Origin: Myxococcales bacterium
GTDB lineage: Bacteria; Myxococcota_A; Polyangia; Haliangiales; Haliangiaceae
Length of the DNA stretch: 64,000 nucleotides
Assembly (NCBI GenBank): GCA_016706545.1
Contig: JADJJK010000023.1
Location: 1-64,000 of the forward strand
Reading direction: 5' to 3'
Part shown: in pieces, positions 34,723 through 42,585 of the stretch
How positions within the stretch are numbered: position 1 is the first letter of the stretch
How the letters are laid out: each line of letters opens with the position of its first letter
The notes under the pieces: model-generated
The model's database searches: none
What the model saw: only the letters and a program-made list of their open reading frames with translations
What the model was told of the DNA's origin: nothing
Program-made: the position numbers and the translations under genes

Positions 34723-34926
34723 ATGAAGAAGATCATCATTGCAGCACTGGCGACCGCGGCGCTCGCGGCATGTGGCGGCAAGGCCAAGCCGGCGGCAGAT
34801 CCTGCTCCGGCTCCGGCGGCCACCGGCGGCGCCACCTATGGCGGCACCACGTACGGCGCGGCGACCCCGGCGACCCCGGCCCCCGCGGCCGAGGGTGCGG
34901 CCAATCCGTGCGCCGCCCCGAAGTGA
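34723..34926 (+). CDS. Small lipoprotein, unknown function
   Basis: Sixty-seven residues: M-K-K signal peptide with lipobox L-A-A-C (Cys 17), then a Pro/Ala/Thr/Gly-rich mature part with G-G-T-T-Y-G repeats and no fold. A good AAGAAGGA ribosome site precedes the ATG. It is likely anchored in the envelope. Such short disordered lipoproteins are common in myxobacteria and their roles are unknown. Confidence 0.68.
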   Translation: MKKIIIAALATAALAACGGKAKPAADPAPAPAATGGATYGGTTYGAATPATPAPAAEGAANPCAAPK

Positions 34927-34981
34927 CCCCACAGGCTGGATAAAAGGACGCTGCGAAGCTTTTCTTGTGCAGCGGCGTCAG

Positions 34982-34987
34982 TATGAT
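34982..34987 (+). promoter_or_regulatory. -10 box for the tRNA-Leu gene
   Basis: TATGAT lies 23 nt before the mature 5' end of the tRNA, giving a leader of about 17 nt. A clear -35 is not seen. Confidence 0.4.
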
Positions 34988-35010
34988 GCGTGGACCTAGC
35001 GGTTCACCGT

Positions 35011-35096
35011 GCCGGGGTGGAGAAATGGTAGACTCGGGGGTCTCAAAAGCCCCTTCCCTCGCGGGAGTGTCGGTTCGAGTCCGACCCCCGGCACCA
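35011..35096 (+). tRNA. tRNA-Leu (anticodon CAA)
   Basis: An 86-nt class II tRNA. Acceptor arms GCCGGGG and CCCCGGC pair fully, with discriminator A and an encoded CCA. The anticodon loop is CTCAAAA (anticodon CAA, reading UUG) on a GGGGT/GCCCC stem. A long variable arm follows (CCTTCCCTCGCGGGAG region), then the T-loop GGTTCGAGTCC. All features fit tRNA-Leu. Confidence 0.95.
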
Positions 35097-35097
35097 C

Positions 35098-35122
35098 ACA
35101 GAAGCAGCCTCGCTGCTTCTGT
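35098..35122 (+). terminator. Hairpin terminator after tRNA-Leu
   Basis: A perfect 11-bp stem ACAGAAGCAGC / GCTGCTTCTGT with a CTC loop starts one base after the CCA. Only a short T/A stretch follows. Confidence 0.65.
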
Positions 35123-35151
35123 TATGCGTGGTAGAGGCGTGAACGAGCGCG

Positions 35152-36362
35152 CTATCTGACCCGCGCGAGGTAGGCCAGCGTTTCGTTGCACACGGCGCGG
35201 GCCACCTCTGACCTTGGCGCTGCGCCCTGGGGGCCTGCGAGGTCTGCGGTGAGCGGCGCGCCGCGCTCGACGATGAGCGCCACCGCGCGCTCGATGGCCG
35301 TCGCGCCGCGCTGCAGGCGCTCGTCGCCGGTTCGGCGACCGAGCCAGGCCAGCGCCTCGCCGGTGGCCAGCAACATCGCCATGGGGTTGGCGCGGTCCTT
35401 TCCGGCCAGCGGTGGCGCGGAGCCATGGATCGGCTCGAACATGGCGTGGTCATCGCCGATATTGCAGCCCACCGCCATGCCCATGCCGCCCTGCAACACC
35501 GAGGCGAGGTCGGTGAGGATGTCGCCGAACATGTTGGTGGTGACGCACGTCGTAGCGCTCTCGGCTGGAACAGCACGAACATCGCGAACGCATCGACGAT
35601 GGCCACGTCGGGCTCCACCTCCGGAAACTCCTTGGCCACCTCGCGGAACACCTCGAGGAAGAGCTTGCAGCCATAGAGCACGTTGTGCTTGACGATGCAG
35701 GTGACGCGCTTCTTGCCATCGGCGGGCGCGCCACGCCCGCGCTGCATCGACAGCTCGAACGCGCGGCGGATGACGCGCTCGGAGGCGTGGCGGGTGATCA
35801 CCCGGACGTCGGTGGCCCGCGAGCCGTCGGCGGCGCGCTCGCCTTCCCCCGAGTAGAGGCCCTCCGTGTTCTCGCGAACGATCACCATGTCGACCTTGTC
35901 CGAGGTCCAGACCGGCGAGGACTTTCCGGAGATGGCGTGGCGAGTGCCCGGCAGGCAGCGCACCGGGCGCACGTTGGCGTAGAGATCGAGGCGGAGGCGG
36001 TTCCCGATGACCGGCGACCAGCCGGCCATCTTGCCGTCGGGCAGCGTCACCGGCGAGCCGTCAGGTCCAGCCCAGCCCACGGCGCCCAGGAGGACCACGT
36101 CGGCGGCTCGGCAGCGCTCCTGCGCGTCCTCGGGCCAGTCCCGTTGCCCGTGCTCCAAGAAGAAGCGCCCGCCGCAGGGGATCTCCTCCAGCTCGAACTG
36201 CACGCCCAGCGGCGCGGCGAGCGCATCGAGGAGCGCTCTGGCGTCGCCCGCGACCTCCACGCCGATGCCGTCTCCTGGCAACAGCACGACGTGGTACCGG
36301 TCTTTGGGCTCCCGTGGGGCGGAGGGCTTCGAAGCGGGCTGAGGCCGCTGCGCTTGCGACAT
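35152..36362 (-). CDS. Isocitrate/isopropylmalate dehydrogenase family protein, apparent frameshifts
   Basis: Beta-decarboxylating dehydrogenase of the Icd/LeuB family, using NAD(P) and a metal. The start is at the ATG 36362 (TGATAC box 9 nt upstream). Family signatures are L-P-G-D-G-I-G-V-E-V, the V-R-E-N-T-E-G-L-Y substrate loop and K-H-N-V-L-Y. The frame breaks twice between about 35,535 and 35,570, where F-Q-P, E-R-Y-D-V and T-T-N-M-F-G-D-I-L-T-D-L appear in three successive frames. It then continues with H-G-S-A-P to the stop at 35152. Corrected length is about 403 residues. Whether it acts on isopropylmalate, isocitrate or tartrate cannot be told; no leu genes are nearby. Confidence 0.8.
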
Positions 36363-36371
36363 GCGCTGACC

Positions 36372-36377
36372 GTATCA
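36372..36377 (-). promoter_or_regulatory. -10 box for the dehydrogenase gene
   Basis: TGATAC ends 9 nt before the ATG at 36362. It fits the leaderless pattern but is a weaker match to TATAAT. Confidence 0.35.
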
Positions 36378-36380
36378 GAG

Positions 36381-37097
36381 TCACGCCGCGGCCAGCACCA
36401 GCAGCGCCAGGCCTTCACCGCCGAGCGCCGCGGCGCCGACCACCTCGGCGTCGAGCCCACCGCGTCGACGCTGCGCCCAGAGCCCCAGGCCAAAGGCGAC
36501 GGCGGCGGCCGCGCCCAGGGCCAGCAACATGCGGGGGCCAAGCGCCAGAGCCCCGGTCACCGCGAGCGCCGCGGTCAAGGCGGCCAGCTCCCACGCCGGC
36601 GGAGCGGCGCACACCAGCGAGCGGGCAGGCGGATCGAGGATCGGATCTCCGATGCCCTGCAGGAAAGCCGCGGCCCACCGTCCGGTGACGCACGCCGCCG
36701 GGAACGCCCACAACCACTGCGACGGCGGCAACGCCGCGAGGAGCTGCGCCCGCATGAGCAAGCTCCCTGCCACCGCGGTGGTCGCGGTCGCAGAGTCCGC
36801 GGCGCCGGTCAGGAGCGCTGCCGTGGCCCGCTCGACGCAGGCGCCGCTGGCGAAGATCATGGCCAGGAGGCCAAGCGTGGCGCCGACCGAGGACGGCACG
36901 CCCGCCGCCGTCGCCGCCGCCGCCACCGCGTAGCCCGCGAGTCCAAGCGCCACGCCCACGCCGACCAGCCACGAGGCGCCAGGCGAATCGTCGCGGCCGT
37001 CGAGCGCCGGCAGGGCGAACACGGATGACGAGGTCAGCGCGACCGCGGCCCCCCACAGAGGACCAAGCCGACGCTTCCAGAGCTCGTGAGCCGTCAC
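36381..37097 (-). CDS. Polytopic membrane protein, divergent CobS-like (cobalamin synthase family)
   Basis: About 238 residues, mostly hydrophobic, with seven to eight predicted membrane segments. The C-terminal R-R-R-G-G-L-D-A-E-V-V-G-A-A and the G-R-W-A-A-A-F segment resemble adenosylcobinamide-GDP ribazoletransferase (CobS). The Asp-rich catalytic motif of CobS (D-G-L-x-D-x-x-D) is only weakly matched, near L-L-T-G-A-A-D-S-A-T. It may be an inactive or altered relative; no other cob genes are present. The GTG start overlaps the smr stop (GTGA), implying coupling. Confidence 0.5.
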   Translation of the reverse strand: MTAHELWKRRLGPLWGAAVALTSSSVFALPALDGRDDSPGASWLVGVGVALGLAGYAVAAAATAAGVPSSVGATLGLLAMIFASGACVERATAALLTGAADSATATTAVAGSLLMRAQLLAALPPSQWLWAFPAACVTGRWAAAFLQGIGDPILDPPARSLVCAAPPAWELAALTAALAVTGALALGPRMLLALGAAAAVAFGLGLWAQRRRGGLDAEVVGAAALGGEGLALLVLAAA

Positions 37098-37540
37098 GGC
37101 GCCACGATACCGCGTTTCTCGGCCGCGCCGCTTGGCGCAGCGGCAAGGCGCGCCCAGGTCGCGCCCCAGCTCCCGCTGCGTTCGTCGCACAGGCCGTACT
37201 CGAGCACGTGGGGATCGCGCGCCAGGGTGGCATGCACGAGCCGTCGCAGCGTGCCCTTGCCCTTGCCGTGGATGATGCGCACGCGCGCCACGCCAGTCTC
37301 GGCTGCCCACCGAACGTACTCGGTGACCACCTCGGCCACCTCGCGCGGGGCGAAGGTGTGGAGGTCGAGCTCATCGCCGGTGACCGCGGTCACCGCGGCG
37401 GGCTCGGCGTCGAGATGCGCTTGGGCCTCGTCGGCGCGCTGGTCGCTCGCGGCTGGCGGTGGCCGGCCCTGCGCCGCCTGCGCCGCCTGCCGCGCTCCGC
37501 CGCCGAGCCATCTCCAAAGCCAGGTTCGCCATCGTCGCAT
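37094..37540 (-). CDS. Smr domain protein (MutS2-type small endonuclease domain)
   Basis: Protein of 148 residues. The C-terminal Smr domain (about 62-148) has the core L-D-L-H and the H-G-K-G-K-G-T-L-R motif, which binds nucleic acid and can nick DNA or cleave RNA at stalled ribosomes. The first 40 residues are basic and Trp-rich (M-R-R-W-R-T-W-L-W-R-W), perhaps peripheral to membrane or nucleic acid. There is no MutS2 ATPase part. The ATG at 37540 is preferred. It overlaps the CobS-like gene by 4 nt. Confidence 0.82.
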   Translation of the reverse strand: MRRWRTWLWRWLGGGARQAAQAAQGRPPPAASDQRADEAQAHLDAEPAAVTAVTGDELDLHTFAPREVAEVVTEYVRWAAETGVARVRIIHGKGKGTLRRLVHATLARDPHVLEYGLCDERSGSWGATWARLAAAPSGAAEKRGIVAP

Positions 37541-37626
37541 GGGGCGCCTCGTGCAAAGAACGGGGTGGGATGGATAGATCCTGGAACCGGTCAAGGCGCC
37601 TGAGCGCTCGCCTGAGCGAGCCGGGC

Positions 37627-38478
37627 CTACCCGGGCCAGCCCTCCGCGGCCGGCGCGAACGGGATCACCTTCGCGCGCAGCGCGGGCGGTATCCGACGAT
37701 CGAGGATGCCTGGGATCTCTCTGGGCGAATAGAGCTGCGAGAAGTGCATCAGCACGATGTGCTCGGATTGCAGCAGATGGGCGCGCTCCAGCAGCTCATC
37801 GAGGTGGATGTGGCAGCCCGCGCGCGCCGCGGCCAGGGACTTGCGCTCGTCGAGGAACGTGCATTCGGTGATGAGCACCGGGCAGCGCAGCAGCTCCGGG
37901 TGGTGATCATAGATCGTCACCAGCGTGTCGGTGACGTAGGCCAGCACCGGCCGGTCTTCGTAGTGGTTGATGTCCTCTCCTGCCTTGCGCCGGCGCGCGA
38001 TCTCGGGGCCGGGCAGCCCGTGCAGCTCCGGCCGCAGCTTGGCCACCTTGCGCACCAGCAGGTACGCCAGCGAAGGCACCGGATGGAACGTCTTGTAGGC
38101 CCGGACCTCCAGGTCTCCGCGCAGCGCCACGCGATCGCCGCCGTGCATGGGGACGGGGGCGATCTCGAGCGGCCAGCGCTGCAGCTCGCTGAGCGCGGCC
38201 AGCGCGTTCTGCAGCGGCGCCGCGGTCTCCGCGGGCAGCACCACGCGCAGCGGCGTGGTCCTGCCATGCAGGGCGCGCAGGCCAAGGAAGGCGCCGAGCG
38301 CACCGACGTGGTCGGCGTGGGCGTGCGACAAGAGCAGGGTGTCGATGCCAGCGAGCGAGCGCAGCGGCATGCCGACATCGAAGCCCAGCGAGAGCTCAGG
38401 CACCGCCAGCGCGGTGTAGACGCCGCCCACAGAGACCCCACGGACGGTCAGGGCCCCGGCAGAAACAGAGGTGATCAC
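37627..38478 (-). CDS. Metallo-beta-lactamase fold hydrolase, RNase Z-like
   Basis: Protein of 283 residues. The dinuclear zinc motif H-A-H-A-D-H is at 52-57, with further ligands expected in H-x-x-P-S-L-A-Y (near 135), T-E-C-T-F-L-D and L-M-H-F-S-Q-L-Y. These C-terminal pieces match RNase Z/ElaC-type enzymes that mature tRNA 3' ends, though the exosite arm is short. Because the nearby tRNA-Leu encodes CCA, the enzyme's substrate may not be tRNA here. The start is GTG with a TAGGCT box 6 nt upstream, partly inside an inverted repeat. Confidence 0.75.
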   Translation of the reverse strand: MITSVSAGALTVRGVSVGGVYTALAVPELSLGFDVGMPLRSLAGIDTLLLSHAHADHVGALGAFLGLRALHGRTTPLRVVLPAETAAPLQNALAALSELQRWPLEIAPVPMHGGDRVALRGDLEVRAYKTFHPVPSLAYLLVRKVAKLRPELHGLPGPEIARRRKAGEDINHYEDRPVLAYVTDTLVTIYDHHPELLRCPVLITECTFLDERKSLAAARAGCHIHLDELLERAHLLQSEHIVLMHFSQLYSPREIPGILDRRIPPALRAKVIPFAPAAEGWPG

Positions 38479-38487
38479 GCGCGCAGC

Positions 38488-38672
38488 CTAGCACTCCTGC
38501 GTCAGTGCAACGTCGAGCGAGACCAAGCGGCGGGAGGCAGATCGCGGCGCACGCCCGGAGCGCAGCGACGAGTGTGGTGGTTCCACACGAGGAGCGGAGC
38601 ACCGGACGTACGTCGCGAGGTGCCCGCGCCGCGACGGTCGCAGCCGATGGTGGACTGACGCAGTAGTGCTAG
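38488..38672. repeat. MITE-like inverted repeat element in an intergenic region
   Basis: Nineteen-bp ends CTAGCACTCCTGCGTCAGT (38488-38506) and, inverted, ACTGACGCAGTAGTGCTAG (38654-38672) match at 18 positions and enclose 147 bp with no open frame. A GTGTGG/CCACAC hairpin lies inside. The left end overlaps the promoter of the RNase Z-like gene. No clear target duplication is seen. Confidence 0.55.
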
Positions 38673-38739
38673 CACTTGCCGCCAGGCGTCGACGTTCTCT
38701 GCGCCGCCGCGGTGAGCGCCGCGGTGAGCGCACTCGTGG

Positions 38740-39453
38740 TCAGCGCACGACGAGGGGAACGGCGCGCCAGGTCACGCCAAGCTGACCGTCTCGCACCACG
38801 ACGTAGAGCCAGCCGGAGCCTGGGCTCTCGGCCACCAGCGTGCAGGGGCTCGATTGATACTGCTCGATGGTTCCCACCGAGGTGTACCAGGCGTAGCGGG
38901 CGCGGTCGGTGGCCGCGGGCGCCGTGCTGACGCTCAGCTCAGCAGGGGTGCCCACCGCCAGCTCCAGGGTGTCGGCCACGGCGATCCCGTCCGCGGTCAG
39001 CGAGGCGATCTCCGGGTTCGCGGTGGGCAGCGACGCGACCAGCACGGCCTTGAGGACGGAGGTCTTGCGTCCGTCGAGCACCACGTCGAGCTGCACCGAG
39101 TCGAGCGGGAGCGCGTTGGGGGGCAAGGTCGGCAGGGTCATCGGCGCCTGGTAGAACGCGCTGCCGTCGGCGTTGGGGATGAGCTCGCCAAAGGGCGCGA
39201 CGCCGGGCAGGGTCTCGGTCAGCGTCCAGGTGGCCGAGATGGCGGACGCCGGGCCGCTCACAGGTCCGTCCGGCGTGGCGATGAGCGGCGTCAGCCTGGT
39301 GCGCGCACCAGGGGCGACCACGGGCGGCTCGGCGACGACGCCAACCACCACCGGCGCCGTCAGCTCCACCGGGGGCGCGAAGTCATCGCAGGCGGGCAGC
39401 GCGGTCATCGTTGCCGTCACCAGTCCCAGGACCATGAACATCGGGCGAGCCAT
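38740..39453 (-). CDS. Lipoprotein with Ig-like domains, unknown function
   Basis: Lipoprotein of 237 residues. The signal peptide ends in a lipobox-like A-L-P-A-C. The mature protein has two beta-rich modules (about 30-130 and 140-235) with V-x-L-x-V-V-L-D-G-R-K-T and Y-A-W-Y-T-S-V-G-T-I-E patterns, resembling CARDB/Ig-like sandwiches. Trp, Tyr and a lone Cys near 200 are the only notable residues. It is likely periplasmic or surface-exposed. A TATACT box 8 nt before the ATG supports this start over an upstream one at 39699. Confidence 0.68.
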   Translation of the reverse strand: MARPMFMVLGLVTATMTALPACDDFAPPVELTAPVVVGVVAEPPVVAPGARTRLTPLIATPDGPVSGPASAISATWTLTETLPGVAPFGELIPNADGSAFYQAPMTLPTLPPNALPLDSVQLDVVLDGRKTSVLKAVLVASLPTANPEIASLTADGIAVADTLELAVGTPAELSVSTAPAATDRARYAWYTSVGTIEQYQSSPCTLVAESPGSGWLYVVVRDGQLGVTWRAVPLVVR

Positions 39454-39461
39454 CGGCCGCC

Positions 39462-39467
39462 AGTATA
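39462..39467 (-). promoter_or_regulatory. -10 box for the Ig-like lipoprotein gene
   Basis: TATACT ends 8 nt before the ATG at 39453, on the minus strand. Confidence 0.5.
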
Positions 39468-39526
39468 GCGGACCCCGCCATTTGGCAAATCGTTCATGGC
39501 GCGCGGCGGCGGGAGCGGGCCGGGTG

Positions 39527-39532
39527 TAGCAT
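39527..39532 (+). promoter_or_regulatory. -10 box for the UbiB-like kinase gene
   Basis: TAGCAT ends 6 nt before the ATG at 39539. It is divergent from the lipoprotein promoter 60 nt away. Confidence 0.4.
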
Positions 39533-39538
39533 TTCGCC

Positions 39539-40921
<1,383 letters not shown>

Positions 40922-40975
40922 CCGCCAGCCGGTGACCGGTGACGGTGGGGGTGGCAGCGCCGGGGGAAACCTTGC

Positions 40976-40981
40976 TAGGCT
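40976..40981 (+). promoter_or_regulatory. -10 box for the Cys-rich lipoprotein gene
   Basis: TAGGCT ends 7 nt before the GTG at 40989 and supports that start over one at 40890 inside the UbiB gene. Confidence 0.4.
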
Positions 40982-40988
40982 CGCTGAC

Positions 40989-41618
40989 GTGAAGCTTTGG
41001 CAAGGTGCGTGCCCGGCGGCCGCGGTCGCCGCAGGCTCAACGAGACGACAGGTGACCCGGCGAGGCGCCGGGGCCTGGCGGGTGGTCTGCGTGGCGGCGT
41101 GGGTCGCCTTGATGTCGCTTGCGTGCTCGGCGCCAGCGCGGCCTGCGGCAAAGCCGTCAGGGGCGCCGGAGCCCGCCGCGGGCACGGGCAGCGCGCCTGG
41201 GGACGGCCGGGCCCACCTGCCGACGGTCCCGGGCGAGCTTGGGGCCCCGGGGAAGCCACGTGCGTCGCTGCTTGATCCTCGCGGAGCGGCCTGCGTGGCA
41301 GCGCCGTGTACGTATCACGCTAGGACCGATGGCTTCTTCGCCTGCCTGGCCGGGGGCAGTGGCGCTTGCTTTCACTTCGGCGCGCCGTGTCAGCCCGCCG
41401 ACGACTGCATGCTCGATGGCTCGGACCGCCGCTACAAGCGCTGCACCCAGGTGGTCGATGGGCGGTGTCAGCGGTTCGCCGCGCCGTGCGCGCCGCCAGG
41501 CACGTGCTGGATGCACCCGGACGAGGGCCTCTACCGCGAGTGTACGCAGCGCCAGGCCGGGGCGTGTGCGCGGTGGGGCGAGCTCTGCGATCCGACGATG
41601 CCGGCCAAGATCCCATAG
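40989..41618 (+). CDS. Cysteine-rich lipoprotein with internal repeats
   Basis: Predicted lipoprotein of about 209 residues. A basic, long signal peptide ends in L-A-C near residue 40. The middle is Pro/Gly/Ala-rich. The C-terminal 100 residues hold 14 or more Cys in a repeating unit of about 28 residues (G-x-C-x-x-F-x-x-P-C-x-P-x-x-x-C and then Y-x-x-C), suggesting small disulfide-bonded knots in the periplasm or on the surface. The family is not recognised. The start depends on a TAGGCT box 7 nt upstream of the GTG. Confidence 0.6.
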   Translation: MKLWQGACPAAAVAAGSTRRQVTRRGAGAWRVVCVAAWVALMSLACSAPARPAAKPSGAPEPAAGTGSAPGDGRAHLPTVPGELGAPGKPRASLLDPRGAACVAAPCTYHARTDGFFACLAGGSGACFHFGAPCQPADDCMLDGSDRRYKRCTQVVDGRCQRFAAPCAPPGTCWMHPDEGLYRECTQRQAGACARWGELCDPTMPAKIP

Positions 41619-41675
41619 GTTCTGCCTGGATGGTGAGCGGCGATGACCGGCCTGCCGGCGCGTGAAAAACCGCCC

Positions 41676-41707
41676 TTGACGTTTGGGAACTTGAATAGTA
41701 ATTTCAA
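41676..41707 (+). promoter_or_regulatory. Promoter of bfd with overlapping Fur-like operator
   Basis: TTGACG (41676-41681), 17 nt, TAATTT (41699-41704). The inverted repeat TTGAA-N7-TTCAA (41691-41707) covers the -10 box. It is an AT-rich island in GC-rich DNA. The position before an iron-storage pair suggests Fur repression; the match to the classical 19-bp Fur box is partial. Confidence 0.55.
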
Positions 41708-41716
41708 TTTCACCCC

Positions 41717-41929
41717 ATGCTGGTTTGCCTCTGCCACCCGGCCTCCTGTCGCGACATTGACGCGGTGATCGATGATGGCGCGCGCTCGGTGGAGGACATC
41801 GGCCGGCGGTGTGGTGCGGGGACCGGGTGTGGGGCCTGCGTGGAGGAGCTGCGAGAGCGCCTCAGCAACCGAGGATGCAGCGGCGCGCGTGATTGCGATG
41901 GCTCGGCAGTCTCGCTAAGGTCTCGCTGA
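41717..41929 (+). CDS. bfd: Bacterioferritin-associated ferredoxin
   Basis: Seventy-residue [2Fe-2S] protein that reduces ferric iron in bacterioferritin so that it can be released. The four cluster ligands are C4-x-C6 and C38-x2-C41 (C-L-C-H, T-G-C-G-A-C), the Bfd spacing. The BFD fold covers residues 1-55, and a short Ser/Arg tail is extra. Expression is probably iron-repressed through the operator that overlaps its -10 box. The bfr gene lies 127 nt downstream on the same strand. Confidence 0.9.
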   Translation: MLVCLCHPASCRDIDAVIDDGARSVEDIGRRCGAGTGCGACVEELRERLSNRGCSGARDCDGSAVSLRSR

Positions 41930-42056
41930 CGCGCAGGTTCGCTGCGCTCTCCGTTCGCGGCAGGCGCCTGGTCGACTTCTGCCTGAGCCGCGCGCACCTG
42001 TGAAATCCCGAGACGAGGCGCCGCGGGCGACCGCTTGCGGCGCGAAAGAGAGAGAC

Positions 42057-42527
42057 ATGAAGGGAAACGACGAGGTCATCCGGCTGCTCAACGAGCTCTT
42101 GACCAACGAGCTGTCCGCCATCAACCAGTACTTCATTCACGCGAAGATGTGCGCGAACTGGGGCTTTGACCGGCTGGCGGCGAAGATCCGCGCCGAGTCC
42201 ATCGACGAGATGCGACACGCCGACGAGGTCATCTCGCGCATCCTCTACCTCGAGGGGATCCCCAACCTGCAGCGCTATCACAAGCTGCAGGTCGGCGAGA
42301 ACGTCAAGGAGCAGTTCCAGGCCGACCTGGAGTTCGAGATGCGCGCCATCAAGTTCCTCAACGAGGGGATCGAGGCGGCGCGCAAGGTGGGCGACAACGG
42401 CAGTGAAGATCTGATGACCAAGATCCTGGTGGCGGAGGAGGAGCACACCGACTGGCTCGAGACGCAGCTCGAGCTGATCCGCCAGGTCGGCGAGCAGAAC
42501 TACCTCGCGCAACAGATGAAGGCGTAA
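42057..42527 (+). CDS. bfr: Bacterioferritin
   Basis: Haem-containing iron-storage protein that forms a 24-mer with ferroxidase centres. It is 156 residues. The diiron ligands E18, E51, H54, E94, E127 and H130 are all at the canonical positions, and M52 is the haem ligand. The start ATG at 42057 gives the standard M-K-G-N N-terminus, and an AAAGAGAGAG purine tract precedes it. Works with Bfd upstream. It ends just before a hairpin shared with the convergent kinase gene. Confidence 0.95.
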   Translation: MKGNDEVIRLLNELLTNELSAINQYFIHAKMCANWGFDRLAAKIRAESIDEMRHADEVISRILYLEGIPNLQRYHKLQVGENVKEQFQADLEFEMRAIKFLNEGIEAARKVGDNGSEDLMTKILVAEEEHTDWLETQLELIRQVGEQNYLAQQMKA

Positions 42528-42530
42528 CCC

Positions 42531-42557
42531 GCGCCGCCGCCGGCGCTGGCGGCGCGC
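42531..42557. terminator. Bidirectional GC-rich hairpin between bfr and the Ser/Thr kinase gene
   Basis: Perfect 9-bp stem CGCGCCGCC / GGCGGCGCG with a 9-nt loop, 3 nt after the bfr stop. There is no T-run. Confidence 0.5.
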
Positions 42558-42585
42558 GAGCGGCTCCCTGGCGAGGAGCGGCCCG

